DNA from: Casp-actino8 sp001510335 | GTDB lineage: Bacteria > Actinomycetota > Acidimicrobiia > Acidimicrobiales > Ilumatobacteraceae | Assembly: GCA_027729635.1 (NCBI GenBank) | Contig: JAQCEM010000003.1 | Span: forward strand, 26,417 to 90,416 | DNA: 64,000 nt | Direction: 5' to 3' | Shown here: piece by piece, positions 43,302-51,868 of the stretch | How the letters are laid out: each line of letters opens with the position of its first letter | How positions within the stretch are numbered: position 1 is the stretch's first letter | Position numbers and translations under genes: made by a program | The notes under the pieces: generated by a model | What the model saw: the letters and a program-made list of their open reading frames with translations, nothing else | Databases searched by the model: none | Told to the model about the DNA's origin: nothing

Positions 43302-44726
43302 ATGAAACGATCAATGAGTGCACTTTTTGGAGTGGTGCTTGTAGGAACGGGGTTAGTTGCGTGTGGCGGAGACGATGCTGCAACAACTCCCGCAGTGGCA
43401 TCAACAGACGTGGCGTCGTCAGAAGCGCCGTCTACTGATGCACCTGCTGTCGATGGAGTTTTGAACGTTCCGGCTGATTACGTCACGATTCAAGAGGCCG
43501 TTGACGCGGCAGTTGAGGGCGACCTGATCTTGATCGCTCCAGGTACTTATAACGAAGCGGTTCAAGTGTCCACGAGCAACATCATCATTCGTGGACTCGA
43601 TCGCAATACCGTCATTCTTGACGGCAACTTTGAACTTGACAACGGAATTCGCGTTGTCGGCGCCAACGGTGTCGCTCTCGAAAACATGACGGCCATGAAC
43701 TACACCAAAAACGGATTCTTCTGGACTGGTGTGAATGGCTTCCGCGGCGATTACCTCACCGCATGGCGTAACGGCGACTACGGCGTGTATGTCTTTGACT
43801 CCGTTGGTGGCGTCATTGATCACTCGTATGGTGCTGGTTCGCCTGATGCTGGTGTTTACGTTGGTCAGTGTTACCCGTGCGATACGTTGATTACTAACTT
43901 CACCGCCGAGTTCAACGGACTTGGTTATTCAGGAACCAACTCGGGTGGCAACATGGTCATCGTGAACTCAATTTTCCGTAATAACCGTGCGGGCATCGTG
44001 CCGAACAGTGGTAGTTACGAACTGTGTTACCCCGAGCGCAAGAGCACCATCATTGGCAACTTGGTCTACAACAACAATCAGCCAGATTCTCCGGCAATTG
44101 ATGTTGCGCTCTTGGCCATGGGTAACGGAATTCTGAATGCTGGTGGAGTGCAAAACATCATTGAACGTAACCGAGTCTGGAATCACAACAAGACGGGTAT
44201 CGGTCTCGTGCCGTTCCTTGAAGAAGACGCCAGCGATGTGATTCCCGACAAGTCGGCATGGGGAATGACTTGCGAAGAGAGTAAGAATCTCATGCCGGTT
44301 CAACCCGATGGCCCCTTGTTGTGGGATAGCCAAGAGAACACTGTTCGTGGCAATGTGCTTGAAGACAACCGTCGTGCTGACATCGCTGTTGCTTCAGCCG
44401 GTACAGATTTGTGGACCTTAAGCAACTGCTTTGAAGGCAACACCTTCACAACTTCGGCCCCGCTCGATCTTGAGAAGTTGGCTCCCTGTGGAACTCCGCT
44501 CAGCAAGGACACCGGCGACTGGGCTGCTGGCGATCTCAACGTGATCACTTGGTTGGTCGATGTCGAGACTGCACCACCGTCAGTTGATTGGAAGACCGCC
44601 AATCTTCCTGCGATGCCGGTTTTGGATTCAATGCCCGATGCTGCAACGGCGCCAGGTGTTTCGGCCAGTGCGACACCGCCCGCCATTGACCTCGACGCAA
44701 TAACGGTCCCTGACAAGATCGACTGA
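43302..44726 (+). CDS. Right-handed beta-helix (NosD-like) lipoprotein
   Basis: A 474-residue lipoprotein: signal ending GLVAC (Cys21), an Ala/Ser/Thr linker, then a right-handed parallel beta-helix of repeated coils (VPADYVTIQEAVDAAVEGDLI, then NNGIRVVGANGVALENMTA-like and later NTVRGNVLEDNRRADIAVAS). Paired-looking Cys occur in VGQCYPCDTL, YELCYPERK and GMTCEESK. Such folds occur in NosD, in polysaccharide lyases and in carbohydrate-binding proteins; no lyase catalytic set is evident. GAGGGGG precedes ATG 43302. It sits between a cupredoxin and a DUF1996 protein. Confidence 0.8.
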   Translation: MKRSMSALFGVVLVGTGLVACGGDDAATTPAVASTDVASSEAPSTDAPAVDGVLNVPADYVTIQEAVDAAVEGDLILIAPGTYNEAVQVSTSNIIIRGLDRNTVILDGNFELDNGIRVVGANGVALENMTAMNYTKNGFFWTGVNGFRGDYLTAWRNGDYGVYVFDSVGGVIDHSYGAGSPDAGVYVGQCYPCDTLITNFTAEFNGLGYSGTNSGGNMVIVNSIFRNNRAGIVPNSGSYELCYPERKSTIIGNLVYNNNQPDSPAIDVALLAMGNGILNAGGVQNIIERNRVWNHNKTGIGLVPFLEEDASDVIPDKSAWGMTCEESKNLMPVQPDGPLLWDSQENTVRGNVLEDNRRADIAVASAGTDLWTLSNCFEGNTFTTSAPLDLEKLAPCGTPLSKDTGDWAAGDLNVITWLVDVETAPPSVDWKTANLPAMPVLDSMPDAATAPGVSASATPPAIDLDAITVPDKID

Positions 44727-44753
44727 TCTCGTCACATAAAGAGGTACAACAAC

Positions 44754-45656
44754 ATGACCCGGCGAACACAATCACTTTTGTTCGCCGGGTCTTTGTTTCT
44801 TTTTGGCTCGTGCGCAAGTGATTCGCAAGATATACAGATTCGCAATCATTCAGCAATGCCGGTCGACGCAGCATCGGTCATGGGTCAACCCGATCAACCG
44901 ATCACCGGACCACAAGGTCGAGTGGGTCAGTTTGTTGTTGAGTGCCCATTTAGTCATGCATTGTCTGATGATCCCATCATTTATCCGGGAGATGCGGGAG
45001 CATCGCACCTGCATGCCTTTTTTGGCAACGTCACTGCCGATGCCAATTCAACTCTTGAGTCATTATTGGGTAAGGGCACAACCTGCGAACAGGTCCAAGA
45101 CACAGCCGCATATTGGGCGCCGGCCCTCTTGGAAAATGGTCAACTGATTACGCCAGTTAAGAGCGTCGCGTATTACCGAGCGGGTCGGGGTGTTGACCCT
45201 GAATCGGTCGTCGCCTTCCCCGCTGGTCTATTGATGATCGCTGGTGATGCAATGGCGATCGAACCCCAACCAACATCAGTTGTGGCGTGGTCATGTGGAA
45301 ACGGTGGCATGCGCGATCCACTACCGCCGTCGTGTCCTGTTGATAATGGTTTGCGTTTAGACATCACGTTCCCCGATTGTTGGGACGGAAAAAATCTTGA
45401 TGTTCCGGGTCACCGCAAACACATGCATTACTCATCAAAAGGTAAGTGTCCGAGAACTCACCCAGTTCCGGTGCCGCAACTCATTTTCTCGGTGGCATAT
45501 CCAGTTCATGGTGACGCTTCTCATCTACAACTGGCCTCTGGCGGATTACTGACCGGTCACGCTGACTTTGTGAATTCGTGGGATGAGGAAAAACTCGAAG
45601 AAGAAGTCGCCTTGTGTATTGGCCGCGACGTCGTGTGTGGTGTGACGAGCGGTTGA
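44754..45656 (+). CDS. DUF1996 lipoprotein
   Basis: A 300-residue lipoprotein (signal ending FGSC, Cys20) with a DUF1996 domain: QFVVECPFSHALSDDPI, GASHLHAFFGN, and the His-rich PGHRKHMHYSSKGKCPRTHPV. DUF1996 proteins occur in fungi and Actinobacteria; the conserved His and Cys suggest metal binding or a stabilised exported fold, but no function is established. It is the third lipoprotein of the run and follows the beta-helix gene by 27 nt, so it is probably co-transcribed. Confidence 0.8.
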   Translation: MTRRTQSLLFAGSLFLFGSCASDSQDIQIRNHSAMPVDAASVMGQPDQPITGPQGRVGQFVVECPFSHALSDDPIIYPGDAGASHLHAFFGNVTADANSTLESLLGKGTTCEQVQDTAAYWAPALLENGQLITPVKSVAYYRAGRGVDPESVVAFPAGLLMIAGDAMAIEPQPTSVVAWSCGNGGMRDPLPPSCPVDNGLRLDITFPDCWDGKNLDVPGHRKHMHYSSKGKCPRTHPVPVPQLIFSVAYPVHGDASHLQLASGGLLTGHADFVNSWDEEKLEEEVALCIGRDVVCGVTSG

Positions 45657-45808
45657 ACTTCAGGTCAGAGGAATCCAGCGACGATGACGCGTTGCAAGAA
45701 TTGCCAGATTCGTTCATGTTTTGGCTGACTAAAGAACCCAGTCGGGGGAGCACCCTCAAAACTTGATCGTGGTGTCGCTCGGATATCAAAGAATTTTCAT
45801 GCTTTCTC

Positions 45809-45843
45809 TTGACAATGAGACACCAGAGGTCTTAGTGTCTCAT
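45809..45843 (+). promoter_or_regulatory. TetR operator overlapping its promoter
   Basis: ATGAGACAC (45815-45823) and GTGTCTCAT (45835-45843) are perfect 9-bp arms around 11 nt. TTGACA (a perfect -35) at 45809-45814 touches the left arm, and TAGTGT at 45833-45838 could be the -10. This is the usual layout of a TetR self-repression operator and argues that translation starts beyond 45843. Confidence 0.75.
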
Positions 45844-45849
45844 GTTGTG

Positions 45850-46434
45850 GTGACCAATGACACGACAAATCAGAGCCCTGAAGATCGAATCCTCGACGCT
45901 GCTCGTCGATGTGTGGAGCGTTGGGGCATCAACAAGTTAACGATTGACGATGTTGCCACCGAGGCCAATGTTTCGCGAGCAACTCTGTATCGAATTTTCC
46001 CCGGCGGCAAAGACGTCATGTTTGATGCGTTGCGTGTTCGTGAACTCAGTGAATTCTTTGAGGGTATGCGCTCCAGCATTGAACCCGTTGAGTCGCTACT
46101 TGATTTCGCCGTGAAAGTTTCGGTGTACGCGCTTCGTGAGATGCGCAATGACGAGCACTTGGCCATGATGCTGTCAACCGAAGAAGGCACGGCGCTCAAG
46201 TCGCTCACCGTCGAAGGACTGCCTCGCATTTTGAATGTTGCTTCGCAATACATGACGCCATTCTTGACTGAGTTTGTTCCGAATGAAGAAGCGGAAATAA
46301 TCGTTGAGTTATTGGCACGATTTGTTATTTCCTTCTTTTTGGCCCCAAGCCAACACTTTGACCTGGGTGATCCTGAATCGGCTCGTTCGTTCTTTGCGCC
46401 CTTTATCTATGCATTCCGTCCCGCAGTCATTTAA
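45850..46434 (+). CDS. TetR-family transcriptional regulator
   Basis: A regulator of about 194 residues. The N-terminal helix-turn-helix is EDRILDAARRCVERWGINKLTIDDVATEANVSRATLYRIFPGGKDVMFDAL; the rest is the helical ligand-binding domain. An in-frame ATG at 45799 lies before the -35 box, so I prefer GTG 45850 (other GTGs at 45835 and 45847 possible). The 9-bp inverted repeat upstream is its probable operator. The diiron protein gene follows by 32 nt and is likely co-regulated. Confidence 0.85.
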   Translation: MTNDTTNQSPEDRILDAARRCVERWGINKLTIDDVATEANVSRATLYRIFPGGKDVMFDALRVRELSEFFEGMRSSIEPVESLLDFAVKVSVYALREMRNDEHLAMMLSTEEGTALKSLTVEGLPRILNVASQYMTPFLTEFVPNEEAEIIVELLARFVISFFLAPSQHFDLGDPESARSFFAPFIYAFRPAVI

Positions 46435-46466
46435 CACATAAAAACTGAAAATCATAGGAGAAAAAA

Positions 46467-47597
46467 ATGAGCATTACCGAAAACGAAAGCAAAGACATTT
46501 TGGGTCGTTCCGACCTCAATGACATCGAGGGAATCCTTTCCATCACCAATGATGATGTTGATGCGATTCAGCACATCGTCAAAGACAATGCTGATGCCAT
46601 CTTCACATGGGACTACTCGTTGACCCGTCCGGCACTGCGTAAGTTGTACGAAAAGGCCAAGGTTGGCCAGTGGAATGGTTCCACCGATCTCGACTGGTCG
46701 ATCAACGTTGACGAAGAAAAGCAAGTCGCGATGGATCTAGCGGCTTTTGCTTCAGGACTGACGCCCGCTCATTACGCCAGCACCACCCTGTCGAATTGGG
46801 GTGACAAAGAATGGACCCAGTTCGCCATCGAACAGCGTCGCTGGAGCCTGTCACAGTTCATGCACGGCGAGCAGGGTGCACTTATCTGTACCGCGAAAAT
46901 TGTTGAGACTGTTCCGTGGTACGACGCCAAGTTGTACGCCAGCACCCAGGTGGTTGACGAAGCACGTCACGTTGAAGTGTTCGCACGCTACCTCGATGAG
47001 AAGCTCGGTGGTTCGTACCAGATCAACGCTCACTTGCGTATGTTGCTTGACGACATCGTGAATGACAGCCGTTGGGACATGACCTACCTCGGAATGCAGA
47101 TCATGGTTGAGGGTCTTGCTCTCGCCGCATTCGGCAACATGCAGCAGATGACCAACGAGCCCTTGCTCAAGAAGTTGTTGCGCTACGTCATGAGCGACGA
47201 AGCCCGTCACGTTGCTTTCGGCGTGTTGTCACTTCAAGAGGTGTACGCACATATGAGTGACAAGGAAATCAAGGAGCGTCAAGAGTTCGCGTACGAAGCA
47301 TCAGTTCGTATGCGAGACCGTTTCATGTCACAAGAGGTGTGGAGCCGCATGGGTGTCAACCCACGCGACGTCGTTCCGTTGGTACTTAACGACCCGACAC
47401 GCGAAGTCTTCCAGCAGATGTTGTTCGCCAAGATTGTTCCGAACTGCAAGAAGTTGGGCCTTCTCGACCGCAACGATTCCTGGTTGCGTCGACGTTTTGA
47501 AGAGATGGGCGTCATTCAGTTCGAAAATGCCGAAGACACCGGCGAAGAGTATGTGAAGTTTGAACTCGGTGAGACCCTCGCCGACGTTCAGCACTGA
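46467..47597 (+). CDS. Ferritin-like diiron-carboxylate protein
   Basis: A 376-residue soluble helical protein with two carboxylate metal-binding pairs: Glu135 in GEQGALICTAKIVE with Glu165/His168 in DEARHVEVF, and Glu215 in MVEGLALAAFGN with Glu245/His248 in DEARHVAFG. This E..ExxH..E..ExxH set is that of dinuclear iron oxygenases and R2-like oxidases. Related actinobacterial proteins are annotated only as ferritin-like. The reaction is unknown; a fatty-acyl or aromatic substrate is possible. GGAG lies upstream. It sits 32 nt after the TetR gene. Confidence 0.85.
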   Translation: MSITENESKDILGRSDLNDIEGILSITNDDVDAIQHIVKDNADAIFTWDYSLTRPALRKLYEKAKVGQWNGSTDLDWSINVDEEKQVAMDLAAFASGLTPAHYASTTLSNWGDKEWTQFAIEQRRWSLSQFMHGEQGALICTAKIVETVPWYDAKLYASTQVVDEARHVEVFARYLDEKLGGSYQINAHLRMLLDDIVNDSRWDMTYLGMQIMVEGLALAAFGNMQQMTNEPLLKKLLRYVMSDEARHVAFGVLSLQEVYAHMSDKEIKERQEFAYEASVRMRDRFMSQEVWSRMGVNPRDVVPLVLNDPTREVFQQMLFAKIVPNCKKLGLLDRNDSWLRRRFEEMGVIQFENAEDTGEEYVKFELGETLADVQH

Positions 47598-47649
47598 CTC
47601 ATATTCCACTGACACCTATTCACGAGGTGCAGCAACTACCGTTTGATAC

Positions 47650-48969
47650 GTGAAGTTGCTCGCCTCCGATCTTGCGAATGCCATTGGTGGTCGCTTGGTC
47701 GGTCCAGATACTGACATTGATGGTGCAACATTTGACTCACGTCAAGTGTTGCACCATCAGCTTTTTGTACCGATAGTGGCCGAACGCGACGGGCACGAAT
47801 TCATCAGTGATGCTCTGAAGGCTGGAGCTGGTGTCTATCTGACGTCTCGTCCTGAACTCATTGAGGGACTCGGCGGGACTGGCATCGTTGTCGATGACAC
47901 CGCCCAGGCGTTGATTGATGCCGCCCGATGGGGTCGCACTCAGTTTCCGGCGTCGACTGTTGTCATTGGTGTGACTGGCTCGGTCGGGAAGACCTCGACC
48001 AAAGATCTCATTGTTGCGGCGTTGTCCTCGGCAAAACGTGTTGTCGCCAATGTCCGCAGTTTTAACAACGAACAAGGACTGCCCGTCACAATTTTGAATG
48101 CGTCACTCGCGACTGAAGTGCTCGTTCTTGAAATGGGCATGCGTGGTCTGGGGCAGATTGATGATCTGTGTCGAATCGCTCGACCGCACATTGGAGTCGT
48201 CACGCGGGTCGGTGAAGCGCATACCGAACTAGTTGGTGGACTTGATGGTGTGGTCCAAGCCAAAGGCGAGTTGATCGAAGCACTGCCACCACAAGGTGTC
48301 GCGATTCTGAATGCCGATGACGAACGCGTCATTGCCATGCGTTCGCGGTCGGTCGCGCCAGTTCTGAGTTTTGGAGAATCAATATCGGCTGACATTCGCA
48401 TTGCCAACCTGCATCTTGATGCTCATGGTTGCGCGCTGTTTGATATTTTCACACCCTCAGAATCGGCCACAGTCAACTTGTCCATCCCGGGCCGGCATAT
48501 GGCACTGAATGCTGCGGCAGCAATAACTGTGGGTGAAGCACTCGGAGTCGATCTTGAATTAATGGTTGAATCATTGCGCTCGGCATCTATTTCTGATCGT
48601 CGGATGCAGAGCAAGACCACAAAAAGTGGCGCACTGCTGCTCGACGATTGTTATAACGCCAACCCAACGTCGATGGCTGCTGCCATTGAAACCCTTGCCC
48701 AGATTCCTGCCGATCGCAAGGTTGCCGTTTTGGGCGTCATGGCCGAGATTGAAAATCCAGAGAAGGCGTACACGGATATTGCGCGACTAGCGCGAGCGAA
48801 CAATATTGACATCATTGCTGTTGGCACAAGTGGCTACGGCACGAATTCGTTGACAGTTGATGAAGTGATTGAGCAAGTCAGTCAATGCGATCGTTCAGTT
48901 GCGATCTTGGTGAAGGGCAGTCGTGTGGCCGCTCTTGAACGAGTCGTTGATGCAGTTATTCCTGGATAA
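47650..48969 (+). CDS. murF: UDP-MurNAc-tripeptide--D-Ala-D-Ala ligase
   Basis: MurF adds D-Ala-D-Ala to the peptidoglycan precursor, using ATP. The N-terminal domain shows DSRQVLHHQLFVPIVAERDGH, the ATP loop is VIGVTGSVGKTSTKDLI, and LLDDCYNANPTSMAAAIETLA and VAVLGVMAEIENPE follow. It has 439 residues. GTG 47650 with TACCGT about 7 nt before it hints at a leaderless mRNA. It lies alone rather than in a division/cell-wall cluster, at least within this window. Its 3' end overlaps the convergent MFS gene by 14 nt. Confidence 0.93.
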   Translation: MKLLASDLANAIGGRLVGPDTDIDGATFDSRQVLHHQLFVPIVAERDGHEFISDALKAGAGVYLTSRPELIEGLGGTGIVVDDTAQALIDAARWGRTQFPASTVVIGVTGSVGKTSTKDLIVAALSSAKRVVANVRSFNNEQGLPVTILNASLATEVLVLEMGMRGLGQIDDLCRIARPHIGVVTRVGEAHTELVGGLDGVVQAKGELIEALPPQGVAILNADDERVIAMRSRSVAPVLSFGESISADIRIANLHLDAHGCALFDIFTPSESATVNLSIPGRHMALNAAAAITVGEALGVDLELMVESLRSASISDRRMQSKTTKSGALLLDDCYNANPTSMAAAIETLAQIPADRKVAVLGVMAEIENPEKAYTDIARLARANNIDIIAVGTSGYGTNSLTVDEVIEQVSQCDRSVAILVKGSRVAALERVVDAVIPG

Positions 48970-50218
48970 GAAATGCATTCTTGGGGAGGCGATCAAGGTC
49001 GCACCACCAGGCCAAGAACAACGCAAATAGTGCGCCAAAGAATAAAACCCGACGGGCACCTATCGCATCAATGATTGGTCCGGCCATTAACCCGCCGATG
49101 GTGACCGTTCCACCAAAAGACATAAACCACAAAGGCATCACGGTGACTCGTTCGTTGTCATGAAGGTTTTGCTGGAAGACTGTCACCATGGCATTCGCCG
49201 TCATGAAGTAAAAAAGCCCGAGTACAAAACCAACGGGGAAAGCCCAAGTAACCGAGCTGATGCTCGCAAAGATTGCAAGAGCAATTGCAAAGCCAACAAA
49301 ACCCCATCGGATGATAGTGGGTCGATGGATATGCGACAAGAAGGTGCCAGTCGCGAGAGCACCCACAAGAGCGCCAAGGCCCCACACTACGTACAGCCAG
49401 CGATACGTCGAACCCACGGGACTGATACCAAAGTTCAAACGCGCGACCGACGAGAAGAGTCCGACGTAAATCAAACAGAACAATGAAAATGCCGTCATTG
49501 AAATCAACAGACGCGAAAGCACACGACGAGAGTTTGCAATGTTGACGCCCGACAGTGCGCGTCGCCAACCAGTTTCGGCTGGTGCTGAACGAATATCAGG
49601 AATCTGCACCATGAAGAGAGACACAATCAGGAACAGATAAGTCGCGGCGTTGATGACAAAGATCTGTGATGTGCTGATGCCCCAAATCGCGAGAAGCGCA
49701 GCGATTGCAGGTCCAACCACTCGGCTTCCGTTGAGTTGCGTTGAGTTGAGGCTGATTGCGCCGGCTAGATCGCGTCGGTCAACCAGCATTGGCACACTGG
49801 CTTGAAACGCTGGAGCATTCATGGCGTTGCCAACTCCGATGGCGGTTTGTGCAAGGAACAATGCCCAGATAGGACCATCAACGCTGACGATCGCCGCAAG
49901 AACAAGTGAGAAAACGAGTTGCACCCACTGCATGGCCAAGAGATAGCGCTGGAGGTTGTAGCGACCAGCGATGATTCCACCAGGAATAGCGAGCAACAAG
50001 AGTGGGCCGAGTTGTGCGAAAACCAAAAGACTCACAATTTTTGCCGACCCTGTGCGGTCATCGATATAAGCCGGCAGGGCCAGGTTTTGCATCCAGGTGC
50101 CGATGTTCGACAACAACATGCCCGTCCACACCAACCGGTAATTGCGATATGAGAAAGCCGCTCGAGCTGTACCGGCACGATGGCGGTGAGGGAGGGGAGG
50201 CAGTTGAGTGTCAGACAT
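48956..50218 (-). CDS. Major facilitator superfamily transporter (EntS-like exporter)
   Basis: A 420-residue membrane protein with about twelve helices, beginning after a cytoplasmic lead (FSYRNYRLVWTGMLLSNIGTWMQNLALPAY). The motif between helices 2 and 3 reads PGGIIAGRYNLQRYL. The overall pattern matches EntS-type multidrug or siderophore exporters of the MFS. Substrate unknown. It starts 75 nt from the divergent zinc-ribbon gene and ends inside murF. Confidence 0.85.
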   Translation of the reverse strand: MSDTQLPPLPHRHRAGTARAAFSYRNYRLVWTGMLLSNIGTWMQNLALPAYIDDRTGSAKIVSLLVFAQLGPLLLLAIPGGIIAGRYNLQRYLLAMQWVQLVFSLVLAAIVSVDGPIWALFLAQTAIGVGNAMNAPAFQASVPMLVDRRDLAGAISLNSTQLNGSRVVGPAIAALLAIWGISTSQIFVINAATYLFLIVSLFMVQIPDIRSAPAETGWRRALSGVNIANSRRVLSRLLISMTAFSLFCLIYVGLFSSVARLNFGISPVGSTYRWLYVVWGLGALVGALATGTFLSHIHRPTIIRWGFVGFAIALAIFASISSVTWAFPVGFVLGLFYFMTANAMVTVFQQNLHDNERVTVMPLWFMSFGGTVTIGGLMAGPIIDAIGARRVLFFGALFALFLAWWCDLDRLPKNAFLIQE

Positions 50219-50292
50219 GGGGCGCCAAGGGTGGCTTGTCGAGCCTAGTGAGAGTCACTGTTCTGAGGGTGGAGAAATGGCAAACTAGAAGT

Positions 50293-50475
50293 GTGACTCA
50301 AGATTCATCAACTCGTCCGCTCGAAAACCTTGTTCCACCACCGGCCAATGGTGGTGCATGTCGTTCCAATCTCGGCACCTTTTCAGAGTGCCCGTTGTGC
50401 GGCGGAAATTTGACACCTGAACACGCTCACTTCAAATGTCGCGGTTGCGGCTGGCGTGATTCGTGTTGCGACTAA
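50293..50475 (+). CDS. Small zinc-ribbon protein
   Basis: A 60-residue protein. Two CxxC pairs, CPLCGGNL and FKCRGCGW, make a zinc-ribbon knuckle set, and the end SCCD resembles the CSD end of widespread tiny zinc-ribbon proteins. GTG 50293 gives MTQDSSTRP; GAAGT lies just upstream. Earlier starts would enter the divergent MFS gene's region. Function unknown; such proteins may bind nucleic acids. It converges with the amidase, 0 nt from its stop codon. Confidence 0.7.
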   Translation: MTQDSSTRPLENLVPPPANGGACRSNLGTFSECPLCGGNLTPEHAHFKCRGCGWRDSCCD

Positions 50476-51849
50476 TTACTGTCGAAGTTTTTCAATAACG
50501 CTGGCAACAGCCAACACTTGATCTTCGCGACCCGGTTTGCCGACTACCTGTAAACCGATAGGCAGTCCAGCGTTCAATTCTGATGTGTGATAACCGCAGG
50601 GCACGGAGACGATGGGAAGTGGCGAAGCCAAATTCCACACCGACGTCATGTCCTCGGTTTGGCACAAACCATTATCGGGAAGTGTGGGACGCGACATGTT
50701 GTCGATCTTGGTTGCTGGCCCAGGTGCCTGCGACATTGTTGGGCAAATGAAGACATCATGTTTATGCAATGGAGCGGTTGCTCGACTCCAGAAATCGGTA
50801 CGTTCAATTTCCATGCGCTTCGCATCAACGGCACTAAACGTTTCGCCGATTTGAATGAGCCACACCACGAGTGGATCCATGATTGATTGGTGTTCTTCAA
50901 CGAGGTGGCCGTAATAGGTGGCCATAAAGATGCCCCACATTTCGAGCCACAGTGCGCCGTCACGAATGGTGAATTGCGGGTTGACATTGTGAACAGTTGC
51001 ACCGAAACCTGTGAGTTGCTGCGCCGTGTCACGGACTGCGGCGGCAATCTCGGGATCAACATCCCAGCAACCAAGATCAATGGAAAGCCCGATAGAGATT
51101 CCATCAATTGATGTTGATGCTGGTCGACTGAGCGATGAAAGAACTGAGAACGGATCTGACAGTGATGGTCCTTGTGTGGCAAGCAAGAATTCCCAGGCAT
51201 CATCGACTGTGCGGGCGAGTGGACCGTGGTGTGACAAAGTGTCAAATAAACCTGGAAGCGCAGTCATCGGGATACGACCAAGTGATGGTTTCAATCCGAC
51301 GATGCCGCACCATGAGGCCGGAATGCGCACCGATCCGCCCATGTCACTTCCTTCGGCAAGTGCGACGCAGCCACTCGCAACAGCGGCGGCCGAACCACCG
51401 CTTGATCCACCCGTTGTTCGTTCATGATTGTGAGGGTTGCGCGTGGCGCCCCACAACAAGTTGTCGGTGATTCCAGCGTGAGCGAACTCGGGAGTATTGG
51501 TGCTGCCAACAATGATCGCTCCAGCATCAAGAAGTTTCTGGACGACTGCGTCGGTATGGCGAGCGATGTTGTGCTCAAAGATCCGTGAACCAGATGTGCT
51601 TTTGTGTCCGAGCCATGACGATGTGTCTTTAATGGCGATAGGAATTCCGGCAAGCCCACCAGCAGATGTGTTAACAGACTGTGCACGTGAGCGGGCTTCA
51701 TCAGCCCACACTTCAACGAAACAATTCAAGTCAGGCTGTACTTGCTCAATGCGCGACAGAGCACCATTGACGAGACCGAGCGGAGTTGTCTGCTTTGAAG
51801 CTAGTAGTTCGCGTTGTTGGGCAACCGACAGCGAAGAAAGTTCACTCAT
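50476..51849 (-). CDS. Amidase-signature family hydrolase
   Basis: A 457-residue amidase with the Ser-cisSer-Lys triad: Lys74 in GIPIAIKDTS, cis-Ser149 in TTGGSSGGSAAA and the nucleophile Ser173 in GSDMGGSVRIPA. It hydrolyses a primary amide; the family includes GatA, fatty-acid amide hydrolases and arylamidases. GatA is unlikely because gatB/C are absent and the C-terminus differs. I use ATG 51849 (MSELSSL), 19 nt after the LLM gene's stop; an earlier start would lie within that gene. Third gene of the P450-LLM-amidase operon. Confidence 0.88.
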   Translation of the reverse strand: MSELSSLSVAQQRELLASKQTTPLGLVNGALSRIEQVQPDLNCFVEVWADEARSRAQSVNTSAGGLAGIPIAIKDTSSWLGHKSTSGSRIFEHNIARHTDAVVQKLLDAGAIIVGSTNTPEFAHAGITDNLLWGATRNPHNHERTTGGSSGGSAAAVASGCVALAEGSDMGGSVRIPASWCGIVGLKPSLGRIPMTALPGLFDTLSHHGPLARTVDDAWEFLLATQGPSLSDPFSVLSSLSRPASTSIDGISIGLSIDLGCWDVDPEIAAAVRDTAQQLTGFGATVHNVNPQFTIRDGALWLEMWGIFMATYYGHLVEEHQSIMDPLVVWLIQIGETFSAVDAKRMEIERTDFWSRATAPLHKHDVFICPTMSQAPGPATKIDNMSRPTLPDNGLCQTEDMTSVWNLASPLPIVSVPCGYHTSELNAGLPIGLQVVGKPGREDQVLAVASVIEKLRQ

Positions 51850-51868
51850 GTTGCCATTGCCTTGTCGC

